Assembly: GCA_044226785.1 (NCBI GenBank) | Contig: JBGAGK010000012.1 | Location: 62,001-126,000 of the forward strand | Reading direction: 5' to 3' | Length of the DNA: 64,000 bases | From: TMP-86 sp039807285 | Lineage (GTDB): Bacteria > Pseudomonadota > Gammaproteobacteria > Steroidobacterales > Steroidobacteraceae | Part shown: in pieces, positions 8,467 through 15,876 of the stretch | How positions within the stretch are numbered: the stretch's first letter is position 1 | Layout: each line of letters begins with the position of its first letter | Notes under the pieces: generated by a model | What the model was told of the DNA's origin: nothing | The model's database searches: none | The model's input: the letters and a program-made list of their open reading frames with translations, nothing else | Translations under genes and position numbers: made by a program

Positions 8467-9579
8467 ATGCTCCTCACGATGACGCTGGACGAACTTCGCG
8501 CCGGTCTGACGGCCCTGGATACCCGGATCCTGGAACTGATTGCAGAACGGCAACGGTTGAGTGAGCAGGTGGCGCAGGTCAAACGCGCCACCGGACGGGC
8601 AACGCGGGATTTCGCACGCGAAAGGGAAGTGATCCTGCGGGCCCGCGAGCAGGCGGAAAGACTGAAGTTCGCGCCCGCGCTCGCGGAGTCGGTCCTGCGC
8701 CAGCTCATCGATTCCTCCCTGGCCACCCAGGAGCAGGCCGGGGTCGTTGCATCGGGCATCGGCAGCGGCAAGCGGGCCCTGATCATCGGCGGCAGCGGCA
8801 AGATGGGCGGATGGTTCGCTGAATTCCTGGCCTCGCAGGGGTTCGAGGTGACCCTCGCTGACCCGACTCCCTCCTCCCATGGGTTCTCGCGCATCCCGCG
8901 CTGGGAGGATGACCGGCTGGATCAGGATGTGATCGTGCTGGCGACACCGCTGGGCATTACTGCACAGGTGCTGAAAGACCTGGCAGACAGGGCGCCACCG
9001 GGGTTGATATTCGATCTGGGTTCACTGAAGACCCCGCTTCGCAATGGTCTTGCCGCCTTGAGGGCTGCGGGTTGCCGCGTGAGCTCGCTCCATCCGATGT
9101 TCGGGCCAGATACCACGCTCCTGTCGGGACGGCACGTGATTTTCATCGACCTGGGTCATGAGCAGGCCTTGCGGGATGCGCAGGAACTGTTCGGACCCAC
9201 CATGGCAGAGAGGGTGGTGATGAGCCTGGACGAACATGACCGGCTCATCGCGTATGTGCTGGGTCTGTCGCACGCCGTGAACATCGCATTCTTCACGGCG
9301 CTGGCGCAGAGCGGTGAGGCGGCACCGAGGCTGGCGCGCATGTCGAGCACCACATTCGATTCGCAACTCGAGGTTGCCGCCTGCGTGGCCGGGGAGAGCC
9401 CGGAACTGTACTACGAGATCCAGAGTCTCAATGAGTACGGCGCCGAGTCCCTGGAAGCCCTGCGTCATTCGGTGGAGCAGCTGGTCGGGACGGTCCGGGC
9501 TCGTGATGAGGGTGGTTTCACGGCATTGATGCGGCAGGGCCGCACCTATCTGCAAGGCCGTACCACGGTGAAAGGCTGA
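8467..9579 (+). CDS. tyrA: Bifunctional chorismate mutase / prephenate dehydrogenase (T-protein)
   Basis: Converts chorismate to prephenate and then to 4-hydroxyphenylpyruvate for tyrosine synthesis. The 370-residue product has an AroQ-type chorismate mutase over residues 1-90 (DELRAGLTALDTRILELIAE, KRATGRATRDFAREREV) fused to an NAD-binding dehydrogenase starting at ALIIGGSGKMGGWFAEFL. Active-site features include SLHPMFGPDTTLLSG and LGLSHAVNIAFFTAL with the catalytic His. This order and length match the enterobacterial TyrA. The start could be 8467 or the ATG at 8479, which differ by four residues. Confidence 0.95.
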   Translation: MLLTMTLDELRAGLTALDTRILELIAERQRLSEQVAQVKRATGRATRDFAREREVILRAREQAERLKFAPALAESVLRQLIDSSLATQEQAGVVASGIGSGKRALIIGGSGKMGGWFAEFLASQGFEVTLADPTPSSHGFSRIPRWEDDRLDQDVIVLATPLGITAQVLKDLADRAPPGLIFDLGSLKTPLRNGLAALRAAGCRVSSLHPMFGPDTTLLSGRHVIFIDLGHEQALRDAQELFGPTMAERVVMSLDEHDRLIAYVLGLSHAVNIAFFTALAQSGEAAPRLARMSSTTFDSQLEVAACVAGESPELYYEIQSLNEYGAESLEALRHSVEQLVGTVRARDEGGFTALMRQGRTYLQGRTTVKG

Positions 9580-9614
9580 AGGTACCCGGACAAGGGTCGA
9601 GGCAGGGTTGGATC

Positions 9615-10727
9615 ATGCAGGAAAATACGCAGCACGCTTTCGATCCGGATGCGCTGGCCAGGGACAACCAGAAGCTTCGGGCGCGGCTGCGCATGCTGAC
9701 GGGCGAGGCGGCCCACAACGCCGTGCTGCTCAAGCGCACGCAGGACCGCGAGCTTTCCCTGCTCGGAGCGGACACGCTGCCGCAGATCCTGCGTGCCCTG
9801 GTCGAGGGCCTGAAGGAATCCTACGGCCTGGAGGCGGTGACCCTGGTCCTTCTGGATCCACAGCATGAAGTGCGACACCTTCTGGCCAGTGACGGGGCGG
9901 AGGCATTCACTCATGTCCAGTTCGTGGACTCCCTGGCCGGATTGGCGCCGCAGCTGACAGGGTTGCACCGACCCTGGCTGGGACCATACGAGCCCGCTGA
10001 TCATCAATCCCTGTTCGCCGGCGACCGCCTGCGGAGCATCGCGCTGATTCCTTTGCCGCGCGGGGATCGTCTGACCGGCGTGCTGTGCTTCGGTTGCAGC
10101 GACCCGGCGCGGTTCACCCGCTACCACGCCACCGACTTCCTGTCCCATCTGGGCGCGCTTGCGGCCATCTGCCTGGAAAACGCAACGAATCGTGCACGGC
10201 TGATTCGTGCAGGCATCACCGATTTTCTCACCGGCTGGCATAACCGGCGTTATCTTCAGCAGCGGCTCAAGGAGGAAATCTCGCGGGCACAGCGTCGTCA
10301 GGCGAGTGTGGCCTGCCTGATGCTGGACATCGATCACTTCAAGGACGTCAACGACGGGTTCGGTCATCTGGCGGGGGACAATGCGCTGAAGGAGGTGACG
10401 CACCGGGTCGAGACGCAGATTCGCAGCATGGACACGGCGGCGCGATTCGGTGGCGATGAACTGGCCATCGTGCTTCCGGAAACCAGTGCGGCGGATGCGG
10501 CAAGGCTCGGCGAGCGCATCCGGCAGGCGGTGGCTGCCAGACCCGTGAGGCTCACGGTGCAGGCCGAGCGGTCACTGACGCTGTCGATCGGTGTGTCGGC
10601 GATTGCACCGGCACGGCAGGAATCAGACCTGAAGGCATTGGCTGACCACCTGCTTGCCGATGCGGATGCGGCCCTGTACAGGGCCAAGACCCTGGGGCGC
10701 AATCGGGTGCATTGCACCGGCGGATAG
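9615..10727 (+). CDS. Diguanylate cyclase with N-terminal DUF484/GAF-like sensor
   Basis: Makes the second messenger cyclic di-GMP from two GTP. The N-terminal about 190 residues form a coiled segment plus a GAF-like DUF484 region (TLPQILRALVEGLKESYGLE, SIALIPLPRGDRLTGVLCFG). The C-terminal GGDEF domain has DFLTGWHNRRYL, MLDIDHFKDVNDGFGHLAGD and the intact catalytic loop RFGGDELAIVLPE. An inhibitory RxxD motif five residues before the loop is not obvious (IRSMDTAA precedes it, with Arg and Asp spaced RSMD), so it might be present. No transmembrane segments. It follows tyrA by 35 bp. Confidence 0.9.
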   Translation: MQENTQHAFDPDALARDNQKLRARLRMLTGEAAHNAVLLKRTQDRELSLLGADTLPQILRALVEGLKESYGLEAVTLVLLDPQHEVRHLLASDGAEAFTHVQFVDSLAGLAPQLTGLHRPWLGPYEPADHQSLFAGDRLRSIALIPLPRGDRLTGVLCFGCSDPARFTRYHATDFLSHLGALAAICLENATNRARLIRAGITDFLTGWHNRRYLQQRLKEEISRAQRRQASVACLMLDIDHFKDVNDGFGHLAGDNALKEVTHRVETQIRSMDTAARFGGDELAIVLPETSAADAARLGERIRQAVAARPVRLTVQAERSLTLSIGVSAIAPARQESDLKALADHLLADADAALYRAKTLGRNRVHCTGG

Positions 10728-10735
10728 CTCCGGCG

Positions 10736-11728
10736 CTACGAAACGCGCCGTTCGCGTTGCATCAGGAACAGGAACAGGGGTACACCGATGATGGCCGTCA
10801 ACGCGCCGACGGGCAATTGTCGGGGTGCGGCGGCCACTCGCGCCAGCACGTCGGCGAGGGTCAGCAATACGCCGCCGAGCAGAATGGATGCCGGCACCAG
10901 CGTACGGTGATCGCTCCCGGACATCAGTCGTACCAGGTGCGGGGTGAGCAGCCCGATGAAGCCGATGCTTCCGGCCGTGGTCACTGCCGCCGCGGTCAAT
11001 GCACTGGTGGCGCAGAACAGCGCGATGCGGGCTGGTTGCAATGGCACACCAAGCGATTGCGCTGCCAGATCGCCGCGTGCCAGGACGTTCAGGTCGCGTG
11101 CGCCAGCCATGGCCAGCACGCCGACGACCAGCAGCACGACCGGCGGGGTGCAGGAGAAGGATGCGAAGGAAAGATCGCCCATCAGCCAGAACAACATGCC
11201 GCGCAGGCGAGTGTCCTCACCCAGCGACAGCAGCAGGCTGACCACTGCGCCGGCACCGGCGGCAACCACCACTCCCGTCAACAGCAACCGCTGGGGCGTC
11301 CATCCTCCACGCCCGTGTGACAGCCCGAATACCAACAGCGTGGCCGTCATCGCGCCTCCGGCGGCAGAAGCGTCGATCATCCACCCGCCAAGCCCTGCCA
11401 GCATGGCCGCCAGTGCGGCTACGGCGGCGCCCCCGGAAACGCCCAGCACGAACGGGTCGGCCAGCGGGTTGCGCAGCAACACCTGCATCAGTGCGCCTGC
11501 CAGGGCCAGAAGTCCGCCTGTGCAGAAGGCATTCAAAGCGCGCGGCAAGCGCAACTCCAGGATGATCTGCCTGACCATGGGATCCTGGTCACTGATCAAC
11601 GCACCCAATGCCTTGCCGGCGCCGATGTGGGTACTGCCGACGGTGACCGCAAGCAGCAGGCTCGCACAGGCAGTCAGGGCCAGGATGGGCAAGAGCCAGC
11701 GGGCTTTCATGAGTCCAATATGGAACAA
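10736..11728 (-). CDS. FecCD/BtuC-family ABC transporter permease
   Basis: A 330-residue inner-membrane permease with about ten hydrophobic segments, of the FecCD family used for vitamin B12, heme and siderophore import. Characteristic stretches are LELRLPRALNAFCTGGLLALAGALMQ, NPLADPFVLGVSGGAAV, and SIGFIGLLTPHLVRLMSG (the coupling-helix region that meets the ATPase), plus a C-terminal PVGALTAIIGVPLFLFLM. Its ATPase partner is probably the 5633-6394 gene, but nine kilobases and several unrelated genes separate them, which is unusual for this transporter type. Promoter region is shared with divergent rppH, only 8 bp away. Confidence 0.9.
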   Translation of the reverse strand: MFHIGLMKARWLLPILALTACASLLLAVTVGSTHIGAGKALGALISDQDPMVRQIILELRLPRALNAFCTGGLLALAGALMQVLLRNPLADPFVLGVSGGAAVAALAAMLAGLGGWMIDASAAGGAMTATLLVFGLSHGRGGWTPQRLLLTGVVVAAGAGAVVSLLLSLGEDTRLRGMLFWLMGDLSFASFSCTPPVVLLVVGVLAMAGARDLNVLARGDLAAQSLGVPLQPARIALFCATSALTAAAVTTAGSIGFIGLLTPHLVRLMSGSDHRTLVPASILLGGVLLTLADVLARVAAAPRQLPVGALTAIIGVPLFLFLMQRERRVS

Positions 11729-11736
11729 TCCGCCGT

Positions 11737-12312
11737 ATGCCGCCAGATCAACCCGCAGACTACATCGACCCCGAAGGGTATCGGGCCAATGTGGGGATCG
11801 TCCTGATGCGCTCGCCGTACGAAGTATTCCTGGGCGGCCGCATCGGTGGGCGCGGATGGCAGTTTCCCCAGGGCGGCGTGCGGCACGGAGAGCGTGTGGA
11901 GGATGCGCTTTTCAGGGAATTGCATGAAGAGGTGGGACTGGATCGCGAGGATGTCGAAGTCCTGGGCAGCACCCGCGGCTGGCTGCGCTACCAGCTGCCA
12001 AGACAGAAAATCCGCGATCGCTGCATCGGCCAGAAGCAAAGGTGGTTCCTGCTGCGGTTCCTCGGGGATGAGTCGAAGCTGCGCTTCGATGCGGCGGGCA
12101 TTCCCGAATTCGACACGTGGCGATGGGTGGATTACTGGACTCCGGTGCGCGAAGTCGTGTATTTCAAGCGGCGGGTCTATGTACGCGCGCTGCATGATCT
12201 TGCGAAATTCGTGGGTTCGCTGCCGGTGCCAGCCTATCCGGACTGGTGGAGTGGTGCAGGCTCGGCTGGCACAACCGCCCGGCGGCGGTCGCGGCGACCC
12301 CGTGGCGGATGA
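11737..12312 (+). CDS. rppH: RNA pyrophosphohydrolase
   Basis: Nudix hydrolase that removes pyrophosphate from 5'-triphosphorylated mRNA, starting 5'-end-dependent decay. The N-terminus YIDPEGYRANVGIVLM is typical of RppH, and the nudix box GGVRHGERVEDALFRELHEE-VGL keeps the G-x5-E-x7-REx2EExGx spacing. WLRYQLP and QRWFLLRFLGDESKLRF are further RppH hallmarks. At 191 residues it is slightly long: the last 25 residues (SGTTARRRSRRPRGG-like) form a basic tail. Start at 11737 is 8 bp from the divergent permease start. Confidence 0.94.
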   Translation: MPPDQPADYIDPEGYRANVGIVLMRSPYEVFLGGRIGGRGWQFPQGGVRHGERVEDALFRELHEEVGLDREDVEVLGSTRGWLRYQLPRQKIRDRCIGQKQRWFLLRFLGDESKLRFDAAGIPEFDTWRWVDYWTPVREVVYFKRRVYVRALHDLAKFVGSLPVPAYPDWWSGAGSAGTTARRRSRRPRGG

Positions 12313-12318
12313 TCCGGT

Positions 12319-12741
12319 TCACGCGAATGCCGGCTTGACGATGGCCAGCAGGACGATCCCCACCAGCAGGAGTGTTGGCACCTCGTTGAACACGCGCAGC
12401 CAGCGCGCGCTGCGCCGGTTCCGGTCATGGCGGAAATCCAGCATCAGCCGATGGCAGAACACGTGATACCCGATCAGCACGGCCACCAGCGCAAGCTTTG
12501 CGTGCAGCCACCCCTGTTGCAGGAAGGATGGCTGCAGAAGGACCAAGGCCGATCCGAGCAGAATGGTGGTGACGGCACCGATGGTCATGATCACGAACAG
12601 GCGCCGCTCCATGATCCTGAAGCGTCCCAGACCCGCTTCATCGTGCGTGTCGGCGTGGTAAACGAACAGTCGTGGAAGGTAGAACAGGCCCGCAAACCAG
12701 GTGACCATGGCAACCACATGCAAGGCCTTGATCCAGATCAT
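12319..12741 (-). CDS. hemJ: Protoporphyrinogen oxidase HemJ
   Basis: Membrane haem protein that oxidises protoporphyrinogen IX in the penultimate step of haem synthesis, replacing HemG/HemY. The 140-residue protein has four membrane helices and the expected motifs: IKALHVVAMVTWFAGLFYLPRLFVYH (essential His and Arg), RIMERRLFVIMTIGAV, WLHAKLALVAVLIGYH and a C-terminal RVFNEVPTLLLVGIVLLAIVKP. It converges on rppH (6 bp apart) and is divergent from the DUF6776 gene. Confidence 0.92.
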   Translation of the reverse strand: MIWIKALHVVAMVTWFAGLFYLPRLFVYHADTHDEAGLGRFRIMERRLFVIMTIGAVTTILLGSALVLLQPSFLQQGWLHAKLALVAVLIGYHVFCHRLMLDFRHDRNRRSARWLRVFNEVPTLLLVGIVLLAIVKPAFA

Positions 12742-12829
12742 GCTTCATCCTCGTGGTCCAGCGCAGGGAGCGATGATAGCTGGTCACCCCGTCACGGTGG
12801 CGGCGGGGATCTGCTGCCAGACTTGATTC

Positions 12830-13603
12830 ATGGCTGATTCCTTCGAAAGACTGGTCGTACGGGCACACTCGCCCCGCAAGCGCGCATGGGTTGCAGGAGC
12901 GCTGGCGGTGCTTGGCATCGCGCTCCTGTATGGCATGTTCGAACTGGGACGCTATGACGCCGGCTATCGGGTGCTGGATGCCGTGCGTGGCGCATTCACC
13001 TCCGGTACCCGCATGCGCGAGCTGCAGGCGGACAATGCGCGCCTGCACCAGCAGCTCGAGGCGGCCGAAGTGGCCCGCCGGGTGGACCGCGAGGGTTATG
13101 CGCAGGTGGAAAAGAGCCTGGGTGACATGCAAAGCCAGATAGCCCGCCTGAACCAGGACCTTTCGTTCTATCGTGGCCTGGTGCAGCCGGAGGCCGGTGT
13201 GGGAGTCAAGGTGCAGAGCATGCAGATCGTCCCGGAGGCGACTGCGGGCCAGTATCGGCTCAAGTTCGTGCTGATGCGGGTGGGCCGCTCCGATCGATCG
13301 ATCAACGGCAATACTGTGATCAGCATCGAGGGCATTTCCGGGGGTAAACCGCTTAACCTGAGTTTTGACAGGATCTCGCCCAGGAAGCGGGTCAGCCTTG
13401 CGTATTCGTTCCGGTACTTTCAGGATTTCGACGAACTGGTGCAGCTGCCGTCCGGGTTCGAAGCGACGCGGGTCGGTGTGGAAATCCATGCGGGTCGGGA
13501 CACCGGTCACGGCTTTCGCCAGGCCTTCGTGTGGAAGACACAGGGCATTTCTGTGGAAACAGAGACAAAGGACAAGTTGAATGTTCAAGCGGAAACCGAC
13601 TAA
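12830..13603 (+). CDS. DUF6776 family membrane-anchored coiled-coil protein
   Basis: A 257-residue protein with a short cytoplasmic N-terminus, one membrane helix (AWVAGALAVLGIALLYGMFELG), a coiled coil (about residues 60-120, MRELQADNARLHQQLEAAEVARR onward) and a beta-rich periplasmic C-terminal domain (KVQSMQIVPEATAGQYRLKFVLMRVG). This matches the DUF6776 family, which is usually encoded directly before a bactofilin, as here. The genes overlap by 23 bp. Together with the bactofilin it is likely part of an envelope or cell-shape scaffold; that role is inferred. Confidence 0.8.
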   Translation: MADSFERLVVRAHSPRKRAWVAGALAVLGIALLYGMFELGRYDAGYRVLDAVRGAFTSGTRMRELQADNARLHQQLEAAEVARRVDREGYAQVEKSLGDMQSQIARLNQDLSFYRGLVQPEAGVGVKVQSMQIVPEATAGQYRLKFVLMRVGRSDRSINGNTVISIEGISGGKPLNLSFDRISPRKRVSLAYSFRYFQDFDELVQLPSGFEATRVGVEIHAGRDTGHGFRQAFVWKTQGISVETETKDKLNVQAETD

Positions 13604-13967
13604 GCAGTCGAAGATCGACACGCTGATCGGGCCCAAGACCCGCATCGATGGCGATGTGATCTTTGCCGGCGGATTCCACCTCGATGGCTTCATCAACGGG
13701 AATGTGAAGGCCGAAAACGGTGCTGCCGCCATGTTGTCGATCAGCGAGCAAGGCTGTGTGGAAGGTTCGGTCAGTGTGCCTTCCATCGTGCTCAACGGCG
13801 TAGTCAAGGGTGACATAGCGGCCGAGGACCGGGTCGAACTGGGGCCCCGGGCCAAGGTCCATGGCAATGTTCATTACGCGGTCATTGAAACGGCGGTTGG
13901 CGCCCAGATCAATGGCAAGCTGATCCACCACGCACCGCAACCCAGGGAGCCGGATCCCGAGGACTGA
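13581..13967 (+). CDS. Bactofilin
   Basis: A 128-residue beta-helical polymer-forming cytoskeletal protein. The central core repeats short hydrophobic strands typical of bactofilins (TLIGPKTRIDGDVIFAGGFHLDG, FINGNVKAENGA, VEGSVSVPSIVLNGVVKGDI, VELGPRAKVHGNVHY, VIETAVGAQINGKL), flanked by a basic N-tail (MFKRKPTKQSK) and an acidic Pro-rich C-tail. The family assembles filaments without nucleotide and often positions peptidoglycan enzymes. The start codon lies inside the preceding DUF6776 gene, implying coupled expression. Confidence 0.92.
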   Translation: MFKRKPTKQSKIDTLIGPKTRIDGDVIFAGGFHLDGFINGNVKAENGAAAMLSISEQGCVEGSVSVPSIVLNGVVKGDIAAEDRVELGPRAKVHGNVHYAVIETAVGAQINGKLIHHAPQPREPDPED

Positions 13968-14004
13968 CATTTCAGCGTTTGCCCGATGAGCGTAAAATGA
14001 CTCC

Positions 14005-14364
14005 ATGAGTGCACAAACCGAGACGGGCGGTTCGCCGCCGACCCTGCTGTTCACCGATGCTGCCGCCGCCAAGGTCGAGACGCTGATCCGCGAGGAGGCC
14101 AATCCGAACCTCAAGCTCCGGGTATTCGTATCCGGCGGCGGCTGTTCGGGATTCCAGTATGGTTTCACTTTCGACGAGAAGGTCGAGGAAGGTGACACTC
14201 AAGTCGAGAACTCCGGAGTCACTCTGCTCGTGGATCCCATGAGCATCCAGTACCTGGCAGGCGCACAGATCGATTACAAGGAAGATCTGCAGGGCGCACA
14301 GTTCGTCATCCGCAATCCCAATGCCAAGACGACCTGCGGCTGTGGCTCGTCGTTTTCCGCCTGA
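14005..14364 (+). CDS. erpA: Iron-sulfur cluster insertion protein ErpA
   Basis: A-type carrier that delivers [4Fe-4S] clusters to apo-proteins, including the isoprenoid enzymes IspG/IspH. The 119-residue product has the three conserved cysteines in CSGFQYGFTFD and the C-terminal TTCGCGSSFSA, with GVTLLVDPMSIQYLAGAQIDY between, the ErpA version of the family core. It follows the bactofilin by 37 bp; this bactofilin-erpA order is common in related gammaproteobacteria. Confidence 0.95.
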   Translation: MSAQTETGGSPPTLLFTDAAAAKVETLIREEANPNLKLRVFVSGGGCSGFQYGFTFDEKVEEGDTQVENSGVTLLVDPMSIQYLAGAQIDYKEDLQGAQFVIRNPNAKTTCGCGSSFSA

Positions 14365-14367
14365 CAG

Positions 14368-15876
14368 GTGTCCCTGAAGCGGCGCGTCATTCCGGACGTC
14401 CTTGCGGCCGTCGATCTGGGCTCGAACAGCTTTCACATGGTGGTGGCCCGGCATGCGCACGGGCAACTCGTCATTCTGGACCGCTTGCGGGAGATGGTCC
14501 GCCTCGCCGCCGGCCTGTCTCCGGATGGCAGGCTCGATCGGGATGCAATCGGGCGCGCCTTGCGTTGCCTGCAGCGCTTCGGACAGCGGTTGAGGGCCCT
14601 TCACGCTGACGGTGTCCGGGTGGTGGGAACCAATGCGCTGCGCCAGGCCAGGCGCAAGCGATGGTTCCTGGAGCGTGCACGCGCGGCGCTGGGACATCCC
14701 ATCGAGATCATCTCGGGGCTGGAAGAAGCGCGCCTGATCTACTCGGGCATGGCCCACACCAGTCCCATGACGGCAGATCCGCGCCTGGTCATGGACATTG
14801 GCGGGGGTTCGACCGAAATCATCATCGGCAAGGGATTCAAACCCCATCTGCTGGAAAGCCTGTCCGTCGGATGCGTGGGTCTTGCGGGCCGGTATTTCGA
14901 CGATGGCCGGATTTCCGGCAAGCGTTTCGAGCGGGCGCGAACCGCGGTCCGCATGGAACTCGAGCCGGTCATGCAGTCATACCGCAAGTTCGGGTGGCAG
15001 CAGGCTCTTGGCTGCTCGGGCACCGTGCGTGTCATCGGCGAGGTCCTGCGCCGATTGGCGCCCGATGAATCCATGATCACCCTGGCCAACCTGCGCAGTC
15101 TCGCCGACCATGTGATCGACGCGGGCCACATCCATGACCTGGATCTTCCGGAAGTGGATGCCGAGCGGGCACCGGTGTTCCCCAGTGGTCTGGCGATCCT
15201 GCTCGAACTGGCCGAGACCCTGAGGATCGATCGCCTGCGTGTTGCCGAAGGAGCGATGCGGGAAGGGCTGTTGTATGACCTGATGGGCCGGTTCACCAAC
15301 GAGGATGCGCGTCTGCGCAGCGTGCGGGCCATGGAGAAGCGCTATCACGTGGACCGTGCGCAGGCGGACCGTGTCGAGAGGACCGCGCTGGCCCTTCTTT
15401 CGCAGGTGGCCGGACCCTGGAAGCTGGATGACCCCCTGGCGGAAAATGCGCTGGCCTGGGCGGCACGCCTGCATGAGATCGGGCTTGATATCGCACACGC
15501 CCGTTATCACCGTCATGGTGCCTACCTGCTGGAGCATGCAGACATGCCGGGTTTTCCTCGGGAGGAGCAATGGCTGCTTGCGGCGCTGGTCGGCAATCAC
15601 CGGCGGGCGCTGGCTCTTTCGACCCTGGAGGATCTGGTGCCGCCCTGGGATGCAAGGGCTGGATTCCTGATCGTGATACTGCGATTGGCGATACTCCTTC
15701 ACCGCAGCCGCAGCCCACAGCCGCTGCCGGATGTACGTCTGAGCGCGAAAGGCCGATCAGTGGCGCTGAAACTGCCGATTCGCTGGATGAAGGGCCATCC
15801 CCTGACGCTCGAGGATCTGGAACAGGAACGCGCATACCTCAAGGACGCCGGGTTTCGCCTATCCCTCGGTCAGTGA
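14368..15876 (+). CDS. ppx: Exopolyphosphatase (Ppx/GppA family)
   Basis: Releases phosphate processively from inorganic polyphosphate, or hydrolyses pppGpp. The 502-residue product starts at a GTG three bases after erpA and has the actin-like ATPase-fold phosphate loops LAAVDLGSNSFHMVVA and LVMDIGGGSTEIIIG, the VVGTNALRQARR motif, and a C-terminal HD-like domain (AARLHEIGLDIAHARYHRHGAYLLEH). The 3' end overlaps the convergent ppk1 gene by 18 bp, an arrangement that may cause transcriptional interference between polyphosphate-making and polyphosphate-degrading genes. Confidence 0.93.
   Translation: MSLKRRVIPDVLAAVDLGSNSFHMVVARHAHGQLVILDRLREMVRLAAGLSPDGRLDRDAIGRALRCLQRFGQRLRALHADGVRVVGTNALRQARRKRWFLERARAALGHPIEIISGLEEARLIYSGMAHTSPMTADPRLVMDIGGGSTEIIIGKGFKPHLLESLSVGCVGLAGRYFDDGRISGKRFERARTAVRMELEPVMQSYRKFGWQQALGCSGTVRVIGEVLRRLAPDESMITLANLRSLADHVIDAGHIHDLDLPEVDAERAPVFPSGLAILLELAETLRIDRLRVAEGAMREGLLYDLMGRFTNEDARLRSVRAMEKRYHVDRAQADRVERTALALLSQVAGPWKLDDPLAENALAWAARLHEIGLDIAHARYHRHGAYLLEHADMPGFPREEQWLLAALVGNHRRALALSTLEDLVPPWDARAGFLIVILRLAILLHRSRSPQPLPDVRLSAKGRSVALKLPIRWMKGHPLTLEDLEQERAYLKDAGFRLSLGQ

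Noticed and set aside
788..11728. Cobalamin riboswitch near the corrinoid genes
   Set aside because: No B12-box-like sequence was recognised upstream of the adenosyltransferase, ATPase or permease genes, and intergenic gaps there are too short.
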